Shown here: positions 1-7,178 of the stretch, one piece after another | Position numbering within the stretch: position 1 is the first letter of the stretch | How the letters are laid out: each line of letters starts with the position of its first letter | Assembly: GCF_002989875.1 (NCBI RefSeq) | Contig: NC_047928.1 | DNA: 11,648 nucleotides | Reading direction: 5' to 3' (one strand) | Source of the DNA: Haloarcula hispanica pleomorphic virus 3 | Lineage: Viruses > Saleviricota > Huolimaviricetes > Haloruvirales | Notes under the pieces: generated by a model | What the model saw: only the letters and a program-made list of their open reading frames with translations | Told to the model about the DNA's origin: nothing | Databases searched by the model: none | Translations under genes and position numbers: made by a program

Positions 1-459
<459 letters not shown>

Positions 460-464
460 ATCCG

Positions 465-695
465 ATGGACCGCATACTCAGCTATGGGCTTATGGGCGTC
501 ATCGGCATCTCTGGGTCCACAATTGCCGCGGCTGTCATCGGCACCCCGCTCCCCGTCGTCAGTCCCGCCGTCGTCGCTGGCGGCGTGATCGCCGCGCACC
601 ACGCACGGCAGAAGGACACCGCTGCCGGCGCTGACGACCAAGAGGTTCGCACCAGCGTCGAGCAGGTCGAAACCGACGGGGGACACGAGCAATGA
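465..695 (+). CDS. Small hydrophobic protein of unknown function between VP3-like and spike genes
   Basis: Protein of 76 aa from the ATG at 465. A GTG at 456 overlapping the previous stop would add three residues. I prefer 465 because GGTGA at 455-459 sits five bases upstream as a Shine-Dalgarno element. The first ~45 residues are hydrophobic and Gly/Ala/Val-rich, probably one or two membrane segments. The last ~30 are hydrophilic and acidic (DDQEVRTS, VEQVETDGG), probably cytoplasmic or inside the virion. It ends in an ATGA overlap with the spike gene, so the two are likely translationally coupled. I do not recognise a family. Its place inside the structural cluster suggests a minor envelope or assembly protein, which is inference. 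Confidence 0.6.
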   Translation: MDRILSYGLMGVIGISGSTIAAAVIGTPLPVVSPAVVAGGVIAAHHARQKDTAAGADDQEVRTSVEQVETDGGHEQ

Positions 696-2533
696 CCCGC
701 GCTCGTTCGGTCTTGCTCGCCGCGCTCATCGTCTGTTCCGCCGTCGTCGGGACCGCTGGTCCTGCCCTCGCTCAGTCGACGGCCACGGAGACGGCAACGG
801 ACTCCGGACCAGTGACGAAAACCTTCGAGACAGGCCCGCACAAGGTCGAGATTGACTTGTTCAATGTGTCGTCTGAAACGACTATCACGGCGATTACCGA
901 CGAGTCACCCGCTGGCGATAACACGGCGATTCTGAAAAAGACCGTTAGTGGCTCTCAGAACAGTGCTCACTTCCGAAACGCCGGTGCGTATGAGTCCTTC
1001 ACGGTGAAGGTAGAGGGTGCTGACGGTCCTGTGTCCATGTCGAAAGGTGGCGTCACGGATGCATGGACACCGGGCGATTCCGGCAAGTTCCTTGGAGATA
1101 CGGGCGGAGACCCCGGGTTCACTTACGACCTGAGTGAGCAAATCGGGGAATCGCTGATGCCCCGGGTAGTCCAGCTGGACAGGACCGGTCTGCCGGGGAC
1201 CGCAACCGTGGATACGTCGGGCACGGACGCCGCACAGACGAAATTGGACATCTACCAATCGGCGCAAAACCAGAAAGCCACTGCGGACGGCTACAAGAAC
1301 ACGCTCAACAACTATCTAAAGGATACATCCACTCAGGCCCGCATTATCGGCAAGAACGCCTATATCAAGTCCTTGAACAAAGGGAGTAGCAAGTCCGCGG
1401 CGAAAACCGCGGCAAAACAGGCCGTAGCGGACTACTACGCCAAGAAGCAGGTCAACCTGATGAACGAGTATGCGGTACTGGCACAGAACTACGACTACCT
1501 CCACAGTGTCGCTAACAACGAAAGCGGCATCTCATCGACTCTGGACAGCAATCAGGACACGTTCGTGGGGACGTACCACACCCATCCGTACGGCGACGGT
1601 GGTGTGATTGAATATCAGGGTCTCAATTCGGTGAGCTATACGCTCACGAACGGTAGTAGCCACACGTATCAGGCCCCGAAAGTGTTCGTCGACGCTGGCT
1701 ACGATAGCGGCGACAACATCAACCCGACACTGACAGCTCACACAGCACCGAACAGTGTTGAATCGTCCGCTGGTTCTGGACGATCCAGCGTCCACCTCGA
1801 ATCGCTGATGATTCGTGCCCCGAACGACAATTATCAGAACCTCAAAATCGTCCAGTGGCAGGAGTTCAACACCCTGAACTCCGAGATTCAGAGCCAGAAC
1901 AGCCAGGTCCAATCCGAAATGGACACGCTGGCAGAAAACACCTACAGCGCGTATCAGGCCGGCGAAATCAACAATAGCGACCTCGTCGACCCCTACGTAC
2001 TGGCAAACCAGCAGTCCGCCGGCGACGACTTCCAGGGCTGGACTGCCGCACAGCTGACGTTGATGGGACAGAACTCCCCGGAGAACTTCGACCAGATTGG
2101 GAGTTTCAACATCACCACCGAATCGGGCACACAGTACGAAGGCGTGCTGTTCTCCCAGGAAAACCCTGCCAGCGGTCAGTTTGAGGCGAATAACACGTAC
2201 AACCCGGACCAGATTGGCGGCACGCAGTACGTCGTCACCAGTGACCGCATCGTGGAACTGGAGAGCAACTTCACGGTGGACGATATCACCACTACAGACG
2301 GCCAGACCGTCCAGAACGTCACAATCGAGAAAACGACGTACGAAACCTCGAACGTCACCGAACTCAAACAGCAGTACGAAGACCTGGCATACCGTCGGGC
2401 ACAGATCGAGGCCCGTGAGAAGGCCCTGAAACAGTCTGCTGGCGGTGGCCTGCTCGGTGGCGGCAGTGTCCCGCCCGTTGTGGCATTAGCCGTCATCGGC
2501 ACGCTGCTCGGTATCGTCGTTCTCCAGAACTAA
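692..2533 (+). CDS. Secreted, C-terminally membrane-anchored spike protein, pleolipovirus VP4-like
   Basis: Protein of 613 aa. Residues 1-27 form a Sec signal peptide: Arg at 3 and 5, a hydrophobic core, and cleavage after ALA at 25-27. A long ectodomain follows, rich in Asn, Ser, Thr and Gln, with many N-X-S/T sequons (NVSS, NGSS, NITT, NFTV, NVTI, NVTE). There is a helical Ala/Lys-rich stretch around residues 200-250. Near the C-terminus a charged heptad-like helix (about 555-583) precedes a Gly-rich linker and a final ~20-residue membrane anchor. This is the layout of pleolipovirus spikes: signal peptide, ectodomain, coiled coil, C-terminal anchor. The spike mediates receptor binding and membrane fusion. 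The gene overlaps its upstream neighbour by ATGA. A haloarchaeal S-layer or adhesin-type protein is the alternative, but the flanking genes favour the spike. Confidence 0.8.
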   Translation: MTRARSVLLAALIVCSAVVGTAGPALAQSTATETATDSGPVTKTFETGPHKVEIDLFNVSSETTITAITDESPAGDNTAILKKTVSGSQNSAHFRNAGAYESFTVKVEGADGPVSMSKGGVTDAWTPGDSGKFLGDTGGDPGFTYDLSEQIGESLMPRVVQLDRTGLPGTATVDTSGTDAAQTKLDIYQSAQNQKATADGYKNTLNNYLKDTSTQARIIGKNAYIKSLNKGSSKSAAKTAAKQAVADYYAKKQVNLMNEYAVLAQNYDYLHSVANNESGISSTLDSNQDTFVGTYHTHPYGDGGVIEYQGLNSVSYTLTNGSSHTYQAPKVFVDAGYDSGDNINPTLTAHTAPNSVESSAGSGRSSVHLESLMIRAPNDNYQNLKIVQWQEFNTLNSEIQSQNSQVQSEMDTLAENTYSAYQAGEINNSDLVDPYVLANQQSAGDDFQGWTAAQLTLMGQNSPENFDQIGSFNITTESGTQYEGVLFSQENPASGQFEANNTYNPDQIGGTQYVVTSDRIVELESNFTVDDITTTDGQTVQNVTIEKTTYETSNVTELKQQYEDLAYRRAQIEAREKALKQSAGGGLLGGGSVPPVVALAVIGTLLGIVVLQN

Positions 2534-2540
2534 TCCACCC

Positions 2541-3092
2541 ATGCGTTCCATTTTCCTCGTCGCGCTGCTCGTGGTCAGCCTCGGCTGCGTCAGCGCACCG
2601 ACCACCGCACAGTCCGCGGGCAACCTCCCCGCTGAAACACCCGGCCCACAGCCCACAGCCAACGCCACCGAAACCACCCGCATCGACGGACAGACCGAGA
2701 TTGTCGGCTCGGAGTATCTACCGGATGAGGGCATCGCCCGCATTACCCTCCAGTCAAGCGCGGTCCAGACGGTGACGATCTCCGACGCCGGCCGCTTCCA
2801 GGAAGGCGGGAAGATTCCCGTCCGAACAGTCGCTATGCGCTCGGACGACACCGCCACTATTGAGATTCCCGTCACCGAGAAGGACGGCTACGTTGGTGTC
2901 GCCATTTCCACGGAGAACACGCCACTGTACGCCGAAATCGTCCAGCAGCCCTCCGGTGGCGGGCTCGATATCCTTCGTGCGCTCTCGTCGTTGCAGGCAT
3001 GGCTCGCCGGGGCAACTGTCGCGTTCATGTGGATGATCATAGCCGGCTACAACGTAATTCGCGGCGAGAACGGCCGCCCGGAGGTAGCATGA
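2541..3092 (+). CDS. Secreted single-anchor protein, pleolipovirus ORF6-like
   Basis: Protein of 183 aa with an N-terminal signal peptide (core at about residues 4-15) and likely cleavage near TTA|QS at 23-24. Cys16 lies in SLGC, a poor lipobox, so a lipoprotein is possible but less likely. The middle is an acidic beta-type domain with many Thr, Val and Ile (about 45-140). One C-terminal membrane helix at about 153-173 is followed by a short charged tail, so the bulk should face outside. The gene starts eight bases after the spike stop without a visible Shine-Dalgarno sequence, suggesting reinitiation. It ends in an ATGA overlap with the next gene. Pleolipoviruses keep a conserved ORF between spike and ATPase genes in this position. 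Function is unknown; a spike-accessory or assembly role is inferred from order. Confidence 0.65.
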   Translation: MRSIFLVALLVVSLGCVSAPTTAQSAGNLPAETPGPQPTANATETTRIDGQTEIVGSEYLPDEGIARITLQSSAVQTVTISDAGRFQEGGKIPVRTVAMRSDDTATIEIPVTEKDGYVGVAISTENTPLYAEIVQQPSGGGLDILRALSSLQAWLAGATVAFMWMIIAGYNVIRGENGRPEVA

Positions 3093-3883
3093 AGCCCGCA
3101 CCGACTTTCCAGAACAACCGCGACCGGCTTGTCTACCTGCTTGCCGAGTACAAGCTACTCATCGGTGGGATGCTCGCCGGTGCGGCCGTGCTGTTCGCCT
3201 ACTACCAGCCACAGCTGCCAACCCTGCCGACGTGGATTCCCGCCATCGCCGTCGGCTGGCTCGTCCTGGCGATTCCTTGCTATCTCGTCGGTGCGAAGAT
3301 CGCCCGCTGGCTCCGCCGCCGCAACTGGGTCGAAGTCCATCACGTCAACGCCGTTGAGGATACCACCGAGAAGTACTACGTCCCGCCGGAACTCTGGCGT
3401 GAGAAAGAAATCGATGGCCCCGATCCCTACCCTGTCAACGGCGGCAGCGCGTGGGCCGTCCGCGAGTACGAGTACCTCGAAGACATCGGCCAGCTCCGCG
3501 TCAAGGGCGTCTGGCTCGAAGGCTGTCAGGACACCCAGCTGATGACCAGCAAGAAGCAGATGCAAGATATCCATGGCTGGCTCATCGACCGCGCCGAAGA
3601 ACTCGCCGCAATCCGCGGCCGGTGGAGTCGGGGCAGTGTCGAGCTACAAAAGAAGCTCGTCACCGCTGACGCCGAAGCCAACGAACGCGGCCAGATGATT
3701 CAGAAAACCGCCGCGAAAGAGACCTTCGGCGACCTCATCGAAGATGGCGAAGATCCCGAAGACGCACCGACCATCCACGACCTCACCGACGCACCTGACC
3801 CCACCGCAGACGCCGCTGTGGACTATGGGCAGGACGAACCGGCTGATCAGCAACCGCAGGACCCACACTTGAACGATGACTGA
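3089..3883 (+). CDS. Membrane protein with large cytoplasmic domain, pleolipovirus ORF7-like
   Basis: Protein of 264 aa. I take the ATG at 3089 because it forms an ATGA overlap with the previous stop; an earlier in-frame ATG at 2999 would read through the upstream gene. Two membrane helices lie at about residues 21-38 and 48-70, followed by a positively charged stop (RWLRRR at 74-79). The remaining ~185 residues are soluble and should be cytoplasmic or inside the virion. They contain a mixed alpha/beta part, a charged helix around 150-205 and a very acidic, Pro-rich tail. The gene overlaps the ATPase gene by eight bases. In pleolipoviruses a membrane protein precedes the VP8-type ATPase, and this fits. 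A role as membrane docking partner for the ATPase is inference. Confidence 0.65.
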   Translation: MKPAPTFQNNRDRLVYLLAEYKLLIGGMLAGAAVLFAYYQPQLPTLPTWIPAIAVGWLVLAIPCYLVGAKIARWLRRRNWVEVHHVNAVEDTTEKYYVPPELWREKEIDGPDPYPVNGGSAWAVREYEYLEDIGQLRVKGVWLEGCQDTQLMTSKKQMQDIHGWLIDRAEELAAIRGRWSRGSVELQKKLVTADAEANERGQMIQKTAAKETFGDLIEDGEDPEDAPTIHDLTDAPDPTADAAVDYGQDEPADQQPQDPHLNDD

Positions 3884-5048
3884 CGATAGCGACCTCTACA
3901 CACCTGCACAGTTCCGCGAGTATCAGGACGGCTACGGTCAACGCGATCCCGACGAAGTACACCAACACGCCGGAATCGTTCGTGATGAGAAGCTATCCCG
4001 CTACCTCTCCATCCTCGAAACTCACTACGACCCGCGACACTGTGACCGGCCGGAGAAGATGCCAGGTCAGGCCAAAGACCTCTCGCACGTCCGGGATATC
4101 GTCCGTATCGAGGGGACCGAGACGGCACGGCGGGCCATGGCGAATGGCGATATGCAGTCGTTGAAGCACTTCACCGGTGACGCCGGCCAACGGGCCGATA
4201 TCTCGGGGATCAAGGCCATCGACCAACTCCGCGCACAGATGACCGGCCCCGCGCCGATGTTCTACGAGTGGGCCGAACCCGGTACTGGCAAGTCGAACTT
4301 CGCTTGTCTACTCGGACAGCTCTGGAAGGAACAGCAACCCTCGGACGCCCTAGTCGCATCGAACATTCGAACGCTTGAAGAAACTGATGAGTGGACCGAC
4401 TCGGAGGGGGACCACCGCGACGGCTGGCTGGCGAACTACGGCGAGCTGAATGAGTGGCTGAAACAAGACGGCGACCCGATGCACAATGAACAGGTTCCGA
4501 AACTATTCATCTTCGACGAAGCCAGCAGTAATGCCGGCGGAAGTGGATCGGACGGCTATGAGACGAAGACCAAGCTCGGGCCGCTCACGTACAAGATCCG
4601 GAAGTACGGTGGGTCACTCATCATCATCGGCCACGACGGCCGCGACGTGCATCCACTCGTTCGGGAACTCGGTGTGTGCGTCCACAAGGAAGGGCTGAAA
4701 GAAGCGACCTTTTACGAAGACGTGCGGAACCGGAAGGGCGTCAACCCGATCTTCTCCGTGTCCGGTATCCCCGAAACAGACTGGCGCTACGACGACAAGG
4801 AACCGACTACGTGGTCGTGGTCGAGCGGCGAGGATGACGGTGACGAGGTGGACCCGGAAGACCTCTCTCGAAAACTCGCGATCTACACGGTCATCACGGC
4901 CAAGGAATCTGAGCCAGACAGACCAAACCACGAAATCGCCAATTTCGTGCCCTACAGCGCCGAATGGGTCCGTCAGCGCTGGAACGAGTATCAAGACGAT
5001 GGAAAGCACCGAAACGTGGTTGGTGAGGTAACGGAGCTAACCGCATGA
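3876..5048 (+). CDS. P-loop ATPase, pleolipovirus VP8-like
   Basis: Protein of 390 aa. Walker A is EPGTGKSN at residues 134-141. Walker B is KLFIFDEAS at 209-217, with the acidic pair D214-E215. A following strand, SLIIIGHDGRD at 247-257, resembles a sensor region. The ~110 residues before the P-loop are acidic and helical. Residues after ~370 (VPYSAEWVRQRWNEYQ) look like a short HTH-type helical end. The organisation matches FtsK/HerA-type or AAA+ ATPases, and a P-loop ATPase (VP8) is conserved as the last member of the pleolipovirus structural cluster. The exact role, genome handling or assembly, is not established. There is no membrane segment; the preceding membrane protein could tether it. 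The start overlaps the upstream gene by eight bases, and the stop overlaps the next gene by ATGA. Confidence 0.8.
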   Translation: MTDDSDLYTPAQFREYQDGYGQRDPDEVHQHAGIVRDEKLSRYLSILETHYDPRHCDRPEKMPGQAKDLSHVRDIVRIEGTETARRAMANGDMQSLKHFTGDAGQRADISGIKAIDQLRAQMTGPAPMFYEWAEPGTGKSNFACLLGQLWKEQQPSDALVASNIRTLEETDEWTDSEGDHRDGWLANYGELNEWLKQDGDPMHNEQVPKLFIFDEASSNAGGSGSDGYETKTKLGPLTYKIRKYGGSLIIIGHDGRDVHPLVRELGVCVHKEGLKEATFYEDVRNRKGVNPIFSVSGIPETDWRYDDKEPTTWSWSSGEDDGDEVDPEDLSRKLAIYTVITAKESEPDRPNHEIANFVPYSAEWVRQRWNEYQDDGKHRNVVGEVTELTA

Positions 5049-5212
5049 CAGCGCCGGTATTCGAGCAACCCAACAACAACCAACCCCCCGGCGTAGCCCT
5101 GTTGTTGGCCCATGGCGTGCGCTCGCGGTGCGAGCACGCGCGAGCCATGGGCAACGGCCGCGAACAGCCCGGAGGAGTATCTATATATGACGCACGCGAG
5201 GTGCGCGAATGA
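5045..5212 (+). CDS. Small 55-aa protein bridging ATPase and nuclease genes, unknown function
   Basis: Short open frame with ATGA overlaps at both ends. Its ATG overlaps the TGA of the ATPase gene at 5045-5048, and its TGA overlaps the ATG of the nuclease gene at 5209-5212. Such linkage on both sides is strong evidence for a translated gene in a coupled operon. The product starts MTAPVFEQPNNNQPPG, contains a short hydrophobic stretch VALLLAHGV at about 17-25, and ends in an Arg/Glu-rich tail. No family is recognised. The reading frame overlies two large inverted repeats (see separate entries), so part of its sequence may be constrained at the DNA or RNA level. The alternative is that it only carries ribosomes to the nuclease start. 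Confidence 0.5.
   Translation: MTAPVFEQPNNNQPPGVALLLAHGVRSRCEHARAMGNGREQPGGVSIYDAREVRE
5070..5108. repeat. Inverted repeat, 8-bp perfect arms (CCAACAAC / GTTGTTGG)
   Basis: Arms at 5070-5077 and 5101-5108 with a 23-base loop. The CAA repeat of the left arm allows other registers. It lies inside the 55-aa gene and directly abuts the next inverted repeat. Confidence 0.5.
5108..5152. repeat. Imperfect long palindrome with 9-bp perfect ends (GCCCATGGC / GCCATGGGC)
   Basis: Outer arms are 5108-5116 and 5144-5152. Inside, TCGC and GTGC on the left can pair with GCGAGCAC on the right (5130-5137) if a GC bulge is allowed, giving a GC-rich inner hairpin. The outer arms place a GCCCA pentamer at each edge on opposite strands. 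As I recall, GCCCA is the motif reported next to single-stranded interruptions in the genomes of HRPV-3, HGPV-1 and SNJ2; whether that applies here is inference. Candidate mRNA structure, replication signal or protein site. Confidence 0.5.
5198..5203 (+). promoter_or_regulatory. Shine-Dalgarno GAGGTG for the nuclease gene
   Basis: GAGGTG ends five bases before the ATG at 5209. It fixes that ATG as the start rather than an out-of-frame ATG at 5187. Confidence 0.6.
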
Positions 5213-5592
5213 GTCGAAGCCACAAGGCCAATCACTACGGGACGCTCGTCGAGCGCAAAGCCGCCGAGCGGTACGACCTCGATCTCGACAGGTGCAGCTG
5301 GCACGACGCGAAACGGCCAGACGGAACACCTGTTGAAATCAAATCGGCGATGCACCGCCACGCCGACGGCCAGCCCGGTACGTTCAAACTCTACGACCGG
5401 TATCACAGACGACTGCGTGCTGAGAATGGATGGTACGCTTTCGGCGTTTATCGGGTTCGTGGGCGCGGTATCGAGGTATTAGAGTGGGAGATACGGCACT
5501 CATCAAGGCTCCCAAAATTAGACTGGCACGGTGGCGGAATACATCGAGACGCTAAGCAAGCAAAGATACCGGTCTCTGAACTACGATACTGA
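5209..5592 (+). CDS. Small PD-(D/E)XK nuclease-like protein, Holliday-junction-resolvase/restriction-endonuclease type
   Basis: Protein of 127 aa, within the size range of archaeal Hjc-like resolvases. Candidate active-site residues are E15 in GTLVERKAAERY, D33 or D38 in WHDAKRPDG, and the core E43-I-K45 in PVEIKSAMHR, which follows a predicted strand. Another strand follows at about 77-92 (YAFGVYRV, GIEVLEW). This E...D...ExK arrangement is typical of the PD-(D/E)XK fold, which cuts DNA with divalent metal. The upstream ATGA overlap and a Shine-Dalgarno place it as the last gene of the structural operon, next to the ATPase. Plausible jobs are resolving replication intermediates or nicking the genome. 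The fold is moderately certain; the substrate is not known. Confidence 0.65.
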   Translation: MSRSHKANHYGTLVERKAAERYDLDLDRCSWHDAKRPDGTPVEIKSAMHRHADGQPGTFKLYDRYHRRLRAENGWYAFGVYRVRGRGIEVLEWEIRHSSRLPKLDWHGGGIHRDAKQAKIPVSELRY

Positions 5593-5679
5593 GTCCGACC
5601 TAGTTACTTCCTTGGTAGAATATCTGGTAATTGATAGAGGGACAACTGTTATGTGAATGCTATATGACTGGTATATCGT

Positions 5680-6180
5680 ATGACGGAAAAGAAGAGTGAA
5701 GACGTAATCGCAATTCGTTGTTACAATAAGCCTGGGATCACCACAACTTTGCAAGCACGATATACTGCAGAGGGGCTTTTTATTGCTGACTTTGATTCAG
5801 GTTGGTCGCTTAGTAGTGAGCAAGTACCAAGTGAAGATCATAGACCTGCCGCGGGGAGAGCGTTCAATCGAATCATGGAAATTAGTCGCAATGGTGGCTT
5901 GGGTGTTATCAGGACACCCAACGATGACGATGAGATTATTACTGTCGGCAGATGGGAACCGAACTGTGCTACCTTTCGAAAGGCCAATGGAAAAGAATTG
6001 AAAGGCATTCAAATGTCAGAGTTCGGCTTGTTTGTCCCAGATGACGATCTATATTCAGACTTAGATTCAGAATATCACAATGGTAACGCCACAGTTGGGA
6101 AAGCTGATGTAGACTTGATTAAAACGGCCTTGGATGTTTTAGAACGGGAAGGGCGTCTGCGTAAACCGAGCTACCTCTGA
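5680..6180 (+). CDS. Hypothetical 166-aa protein
   Basis: Not recognised. The product is soluble and mixed alpha/beta. The N-terminal ~110 residues alternate strand-like and Gly/Asp turns (GLFIADFDSGW, GGLGVIRTPNDDDEIITVGRW). An acidic loop follows (PDDDLYSDLDSE), then a C-terminal helix (about 140-160, VDLIKTALDVLEREGRLR). No signal peptide or membrane segment is seen. An 87-base AT-rich gap separates it from the nuclease gene, and no Shine-Dalgarno is visible, so it may have its own promoter; TATA-like ATs lie at 5660-5675 but their spacing is too short to be convincing. Codon use is much AT-richer than in the structural genes, suggesting separate acquisition. It converges on the next gene with a 24-base gap between stops. 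Confidence 0.55.
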   Translation: MTEKKSEDVIAIRCYNKPGITTTLQARYTAEGLFIADFDSGWSLSSEQVPSEDHRPAAGRAFNRIMEISRNGGLGVIRTPNDDDEIITVGRWEPNCATFRKANGKELKGIQMSEFGLFVPDDDLYSDLDSEYHNGNATVGKADVDLIKTALDVLEREGRLRKPSYL

Positions 6181-6197
6181 TTAAGCCCGATTATTAG

Positions 6198-6216
6198 CTT
6201 TATTTCACAATTTCTC
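6198..6216 (+). terminator. T-rich stretch, possible terminator for plus-strand transcription
   Basis: Several short T runs just past the 166-aa gene stop, in the gap between two converging genes. Archaeal terminators are often simple T-rich tracts; there is no hairpin. Confidence 0.25.
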
Positions 6217-6396
6217 CACTTCCTCTGCAAACTCTGCAACAGCACTGATCAACGATAGTGCATCGTCAGTATTCTCGACATACAGAGGTCTACCTTGGTC
6301 CGAACAGCGGATTTCATAATCTTCATGTCCTGTCTTGATTAGCTGTATATTTCCTGTTTCGTTGACAGAGCGGGAGTCAATGAGTTTCTGTGTCAT
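6205..6396 (-). CDS. Hypothetical 63-aa protein
   Basis: Small acidic protein. The first ~45 residues look like a short beta sheet: MTQKLIDSRSV, GNIQLIKT, YEIRCSDQGRPLYV. A helix follows (residues ~44-62, DALSLISAVAEFAEEVEK). No family is recognised. It lies 59 bases downstream of the 121-aa gene on the same strand, so the two may form a small operon. There is no Shine-Dalgarno before the ATG. A TATA-like AGTATAGATT lies ~35 bases upstream, so independent leaderless or short-leader expression is possible. Base composition matches its AT-rich neighbours. Compactness and lack of a membrane segment suggest a cytoplasmic regulator or accessory protein, but that is only a guess. Confidence 0.5.
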   Translation of the reverse strand: MTQKLIDSRSVNETGNIQLIKTGHEDYEIRCSDQGRPLYVENTDDALSLISAVAEFAEEVEKL

Positions 6397-6455
6397 ATGT
6401 TTGGATTAGTTCGGAGATCGGCTTGGCAAATCTATACTCCCTATTCGCGGCTTGT

Positions 6456-6821
6456 TTACTCTGTAAGTCGGTTCTTCACTTCCTCTATGCCCATCTCTTC
6501 AACTAATGTGAGTAGTTCATCGATTTCGTCTTCTTCCAGATTCTCGGCGGAATCGATCACTGAATGGACTCGATCTCTCTTCTGATGTTCTCTCGCCACC
6601 TCACTCATTTCTAGAATTGCCTCAGCGGCTTGTTCTGCTATATCCACATCAGGACTAATCGTTGCCGCATTGCGTCCATATCGGCCATTATCCTGGTAAA
6701 ACGGCATTCTTACTTCGTATTGGTCTGATTCCGTTTCGTGGACGGCTTGTACCTCGGTGCGGCCCTTCTGCTCTCCCCACTCGTCTACGACCACGCGGTC
6801 GAGGACATCGTATGAAGCCAT
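6456..6821 (-). CDS. Hypothetical 121-aa acidic protein
   Basis: Not recognised. The N-terminal ~55 residues look like a small beta barrel or SH3/KOW-like strand set (YDVLDRVVVDEWG, GRTEVQAVHET, QYEVRMPFYQD). The rest is helical and highly charged: a long helix at about 60-82 (AEQAAEAILEMSEVAREHQK) and two acidic helices at about 86-121. No membrane or secretion signal is seen. The start is supported by a TATA box about 31 bases upstream that would give a leaderless or very short-leader mRNA, the common haloarchaeal arrangement. It is the first gene of a possible two-gene unit with the 63-aa gene. It could be a DNA-binding or chaperone-like accessory protein; the sequence does not decide. Confidence 0.55.
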   Translation of the reverse strand: MASYDVLDRVVVDEWGEQKGRTEVQAVHETESDQYEVRMPFYQDNGRYGRNAATISPDVDIAEQAAEAILEMSEVAREHQKRDRVHSVIDSAENLEEDEIDELLTLVEEMGIEEVKNRLTE

Positions 6822-6845
6822 TACAGAAGACAGGTGTAGGGCAAC

Positions 6846-6859
6846 CCATATAAATATGG
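6846..6859 (-). promoter_or_regulatory. Palindromic TATA box of the 121-aa gene
   Basis: CCATAT-AA-ATATGG, six-base perfect arms around an AA centre. On the minus strand it reads ATATTTATAT, centred about 31 bases before the ATG at 6821, which predicts transcription starting within a few bases of the start codon. The symmetry could let a dimeric protein compete with TBP. Confidence 0.6.
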
Positions 6860-6990
6860 CGTTCCCATACTTCCCTCAATTCCCACGTTTCCATGTAATG
6901 GGCCGATATCATCAGTGCCGGGTAAAATGTGGATGTCGGAAGCATAGGATTGAGACAGGAGATACAGAGCTGTGCGGTGTATTTTGATGA

Positions 6991-7006
6991 TGTGGCCTTA
7001 GCCACA
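6991..7006. repeat. Inverted repeat 1 of three: TGTGGC-CTTA-GCCACA
   Basis: Perfect 6-bp arms with a 4-base loop. First of three tandem hairpins in the non-coding region between the 587-aa gene end and the 121-aa promoter. Confidence 0.6.
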
Positions 7007-7013
7007 CGACTAA

Positions 7014-7046
7014 GGGGAACCCGGAAGCCTGCGCACCGGGTTCCCC
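7014..7046. repeat. Inverted repeat 2 of three: 11-bp perfect arms (GGGGAACCCGG / CCGGGTTCCCC)
   Basis: Arms are 7014-7024 and 7036-7046 with an 11-base loop. Very stable GC-rich hairpin in either strand. There is no T-run directly after it on the minus strand. Confidence 0.7.
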
Positions 7047-7050
7047 CTGG

Positions 7051-7098
7051 TCGCGCGGCTGGGTGATGTGACCAACGGGAGCGAACCCAGCCGCGCGA
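7051..7098. repeat. Inverted repeat 3 of three: 14-bp perfect arms (TCGCGCGGCTGGGT / ACCCAGCCGCGCGA)
   Basis: Arms are 7051-7064 and 7085-7098 with a 20-base loop. It is only four bases from repeat 2, and the three repeats fill 6991-7098. The loop contains GACC, which can pair with GGTC at 7049-7052 as an alternative fold. Candidate replication origin, single-strand initiation site or transcription terminator of the minus-strand operon. Confidence 0.75.
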
Positions 7099-7178
7099 CG
7101 CGCGATTTTCGGGGAAAGCGAACAGAATTGCCGCAAAATCAGTGTGTTGGACAGTGATGCCTCTATGCAGGTGGCGCG

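Larger units (their letters stand above)
6822..7178. other. Non-coding region with palindromic TATA box and three tandem hairpins
   Basis: 357 bases between the 121-aa gene and the 587-aa gene. The left ~40 bases hold the 121-aa promoter. Bases 6860-6990 show nothing I can name. Bases 6991-7098 hold three tandem hairpins. Bases 7099-7178 contain short A/T runs (GATTTTC, CAAAATC). Open frames crossing it have unlikely composition and no start signal. The inferred replication gene next to it makes an origin plausible. Confidence 0.5.

Noticed and set aside
2999-3088. Upstream extension of the ORF7-like gene to an ATG at 2999
   Set aside because: The added 30 residues are basic and unlike the rest, and they overlap the membrane anchor of the previous gene. 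The ATGA overlap at 3089 is a better start.
4894-5406. 170-codon minus-strand open frame under the ATPase end and nuclease gene
   Set aside because: The plus-strand genes here have ATGA junctions, Walker motifs and a PD-(D/E)XK core. The antisense product has no recognisable feature.
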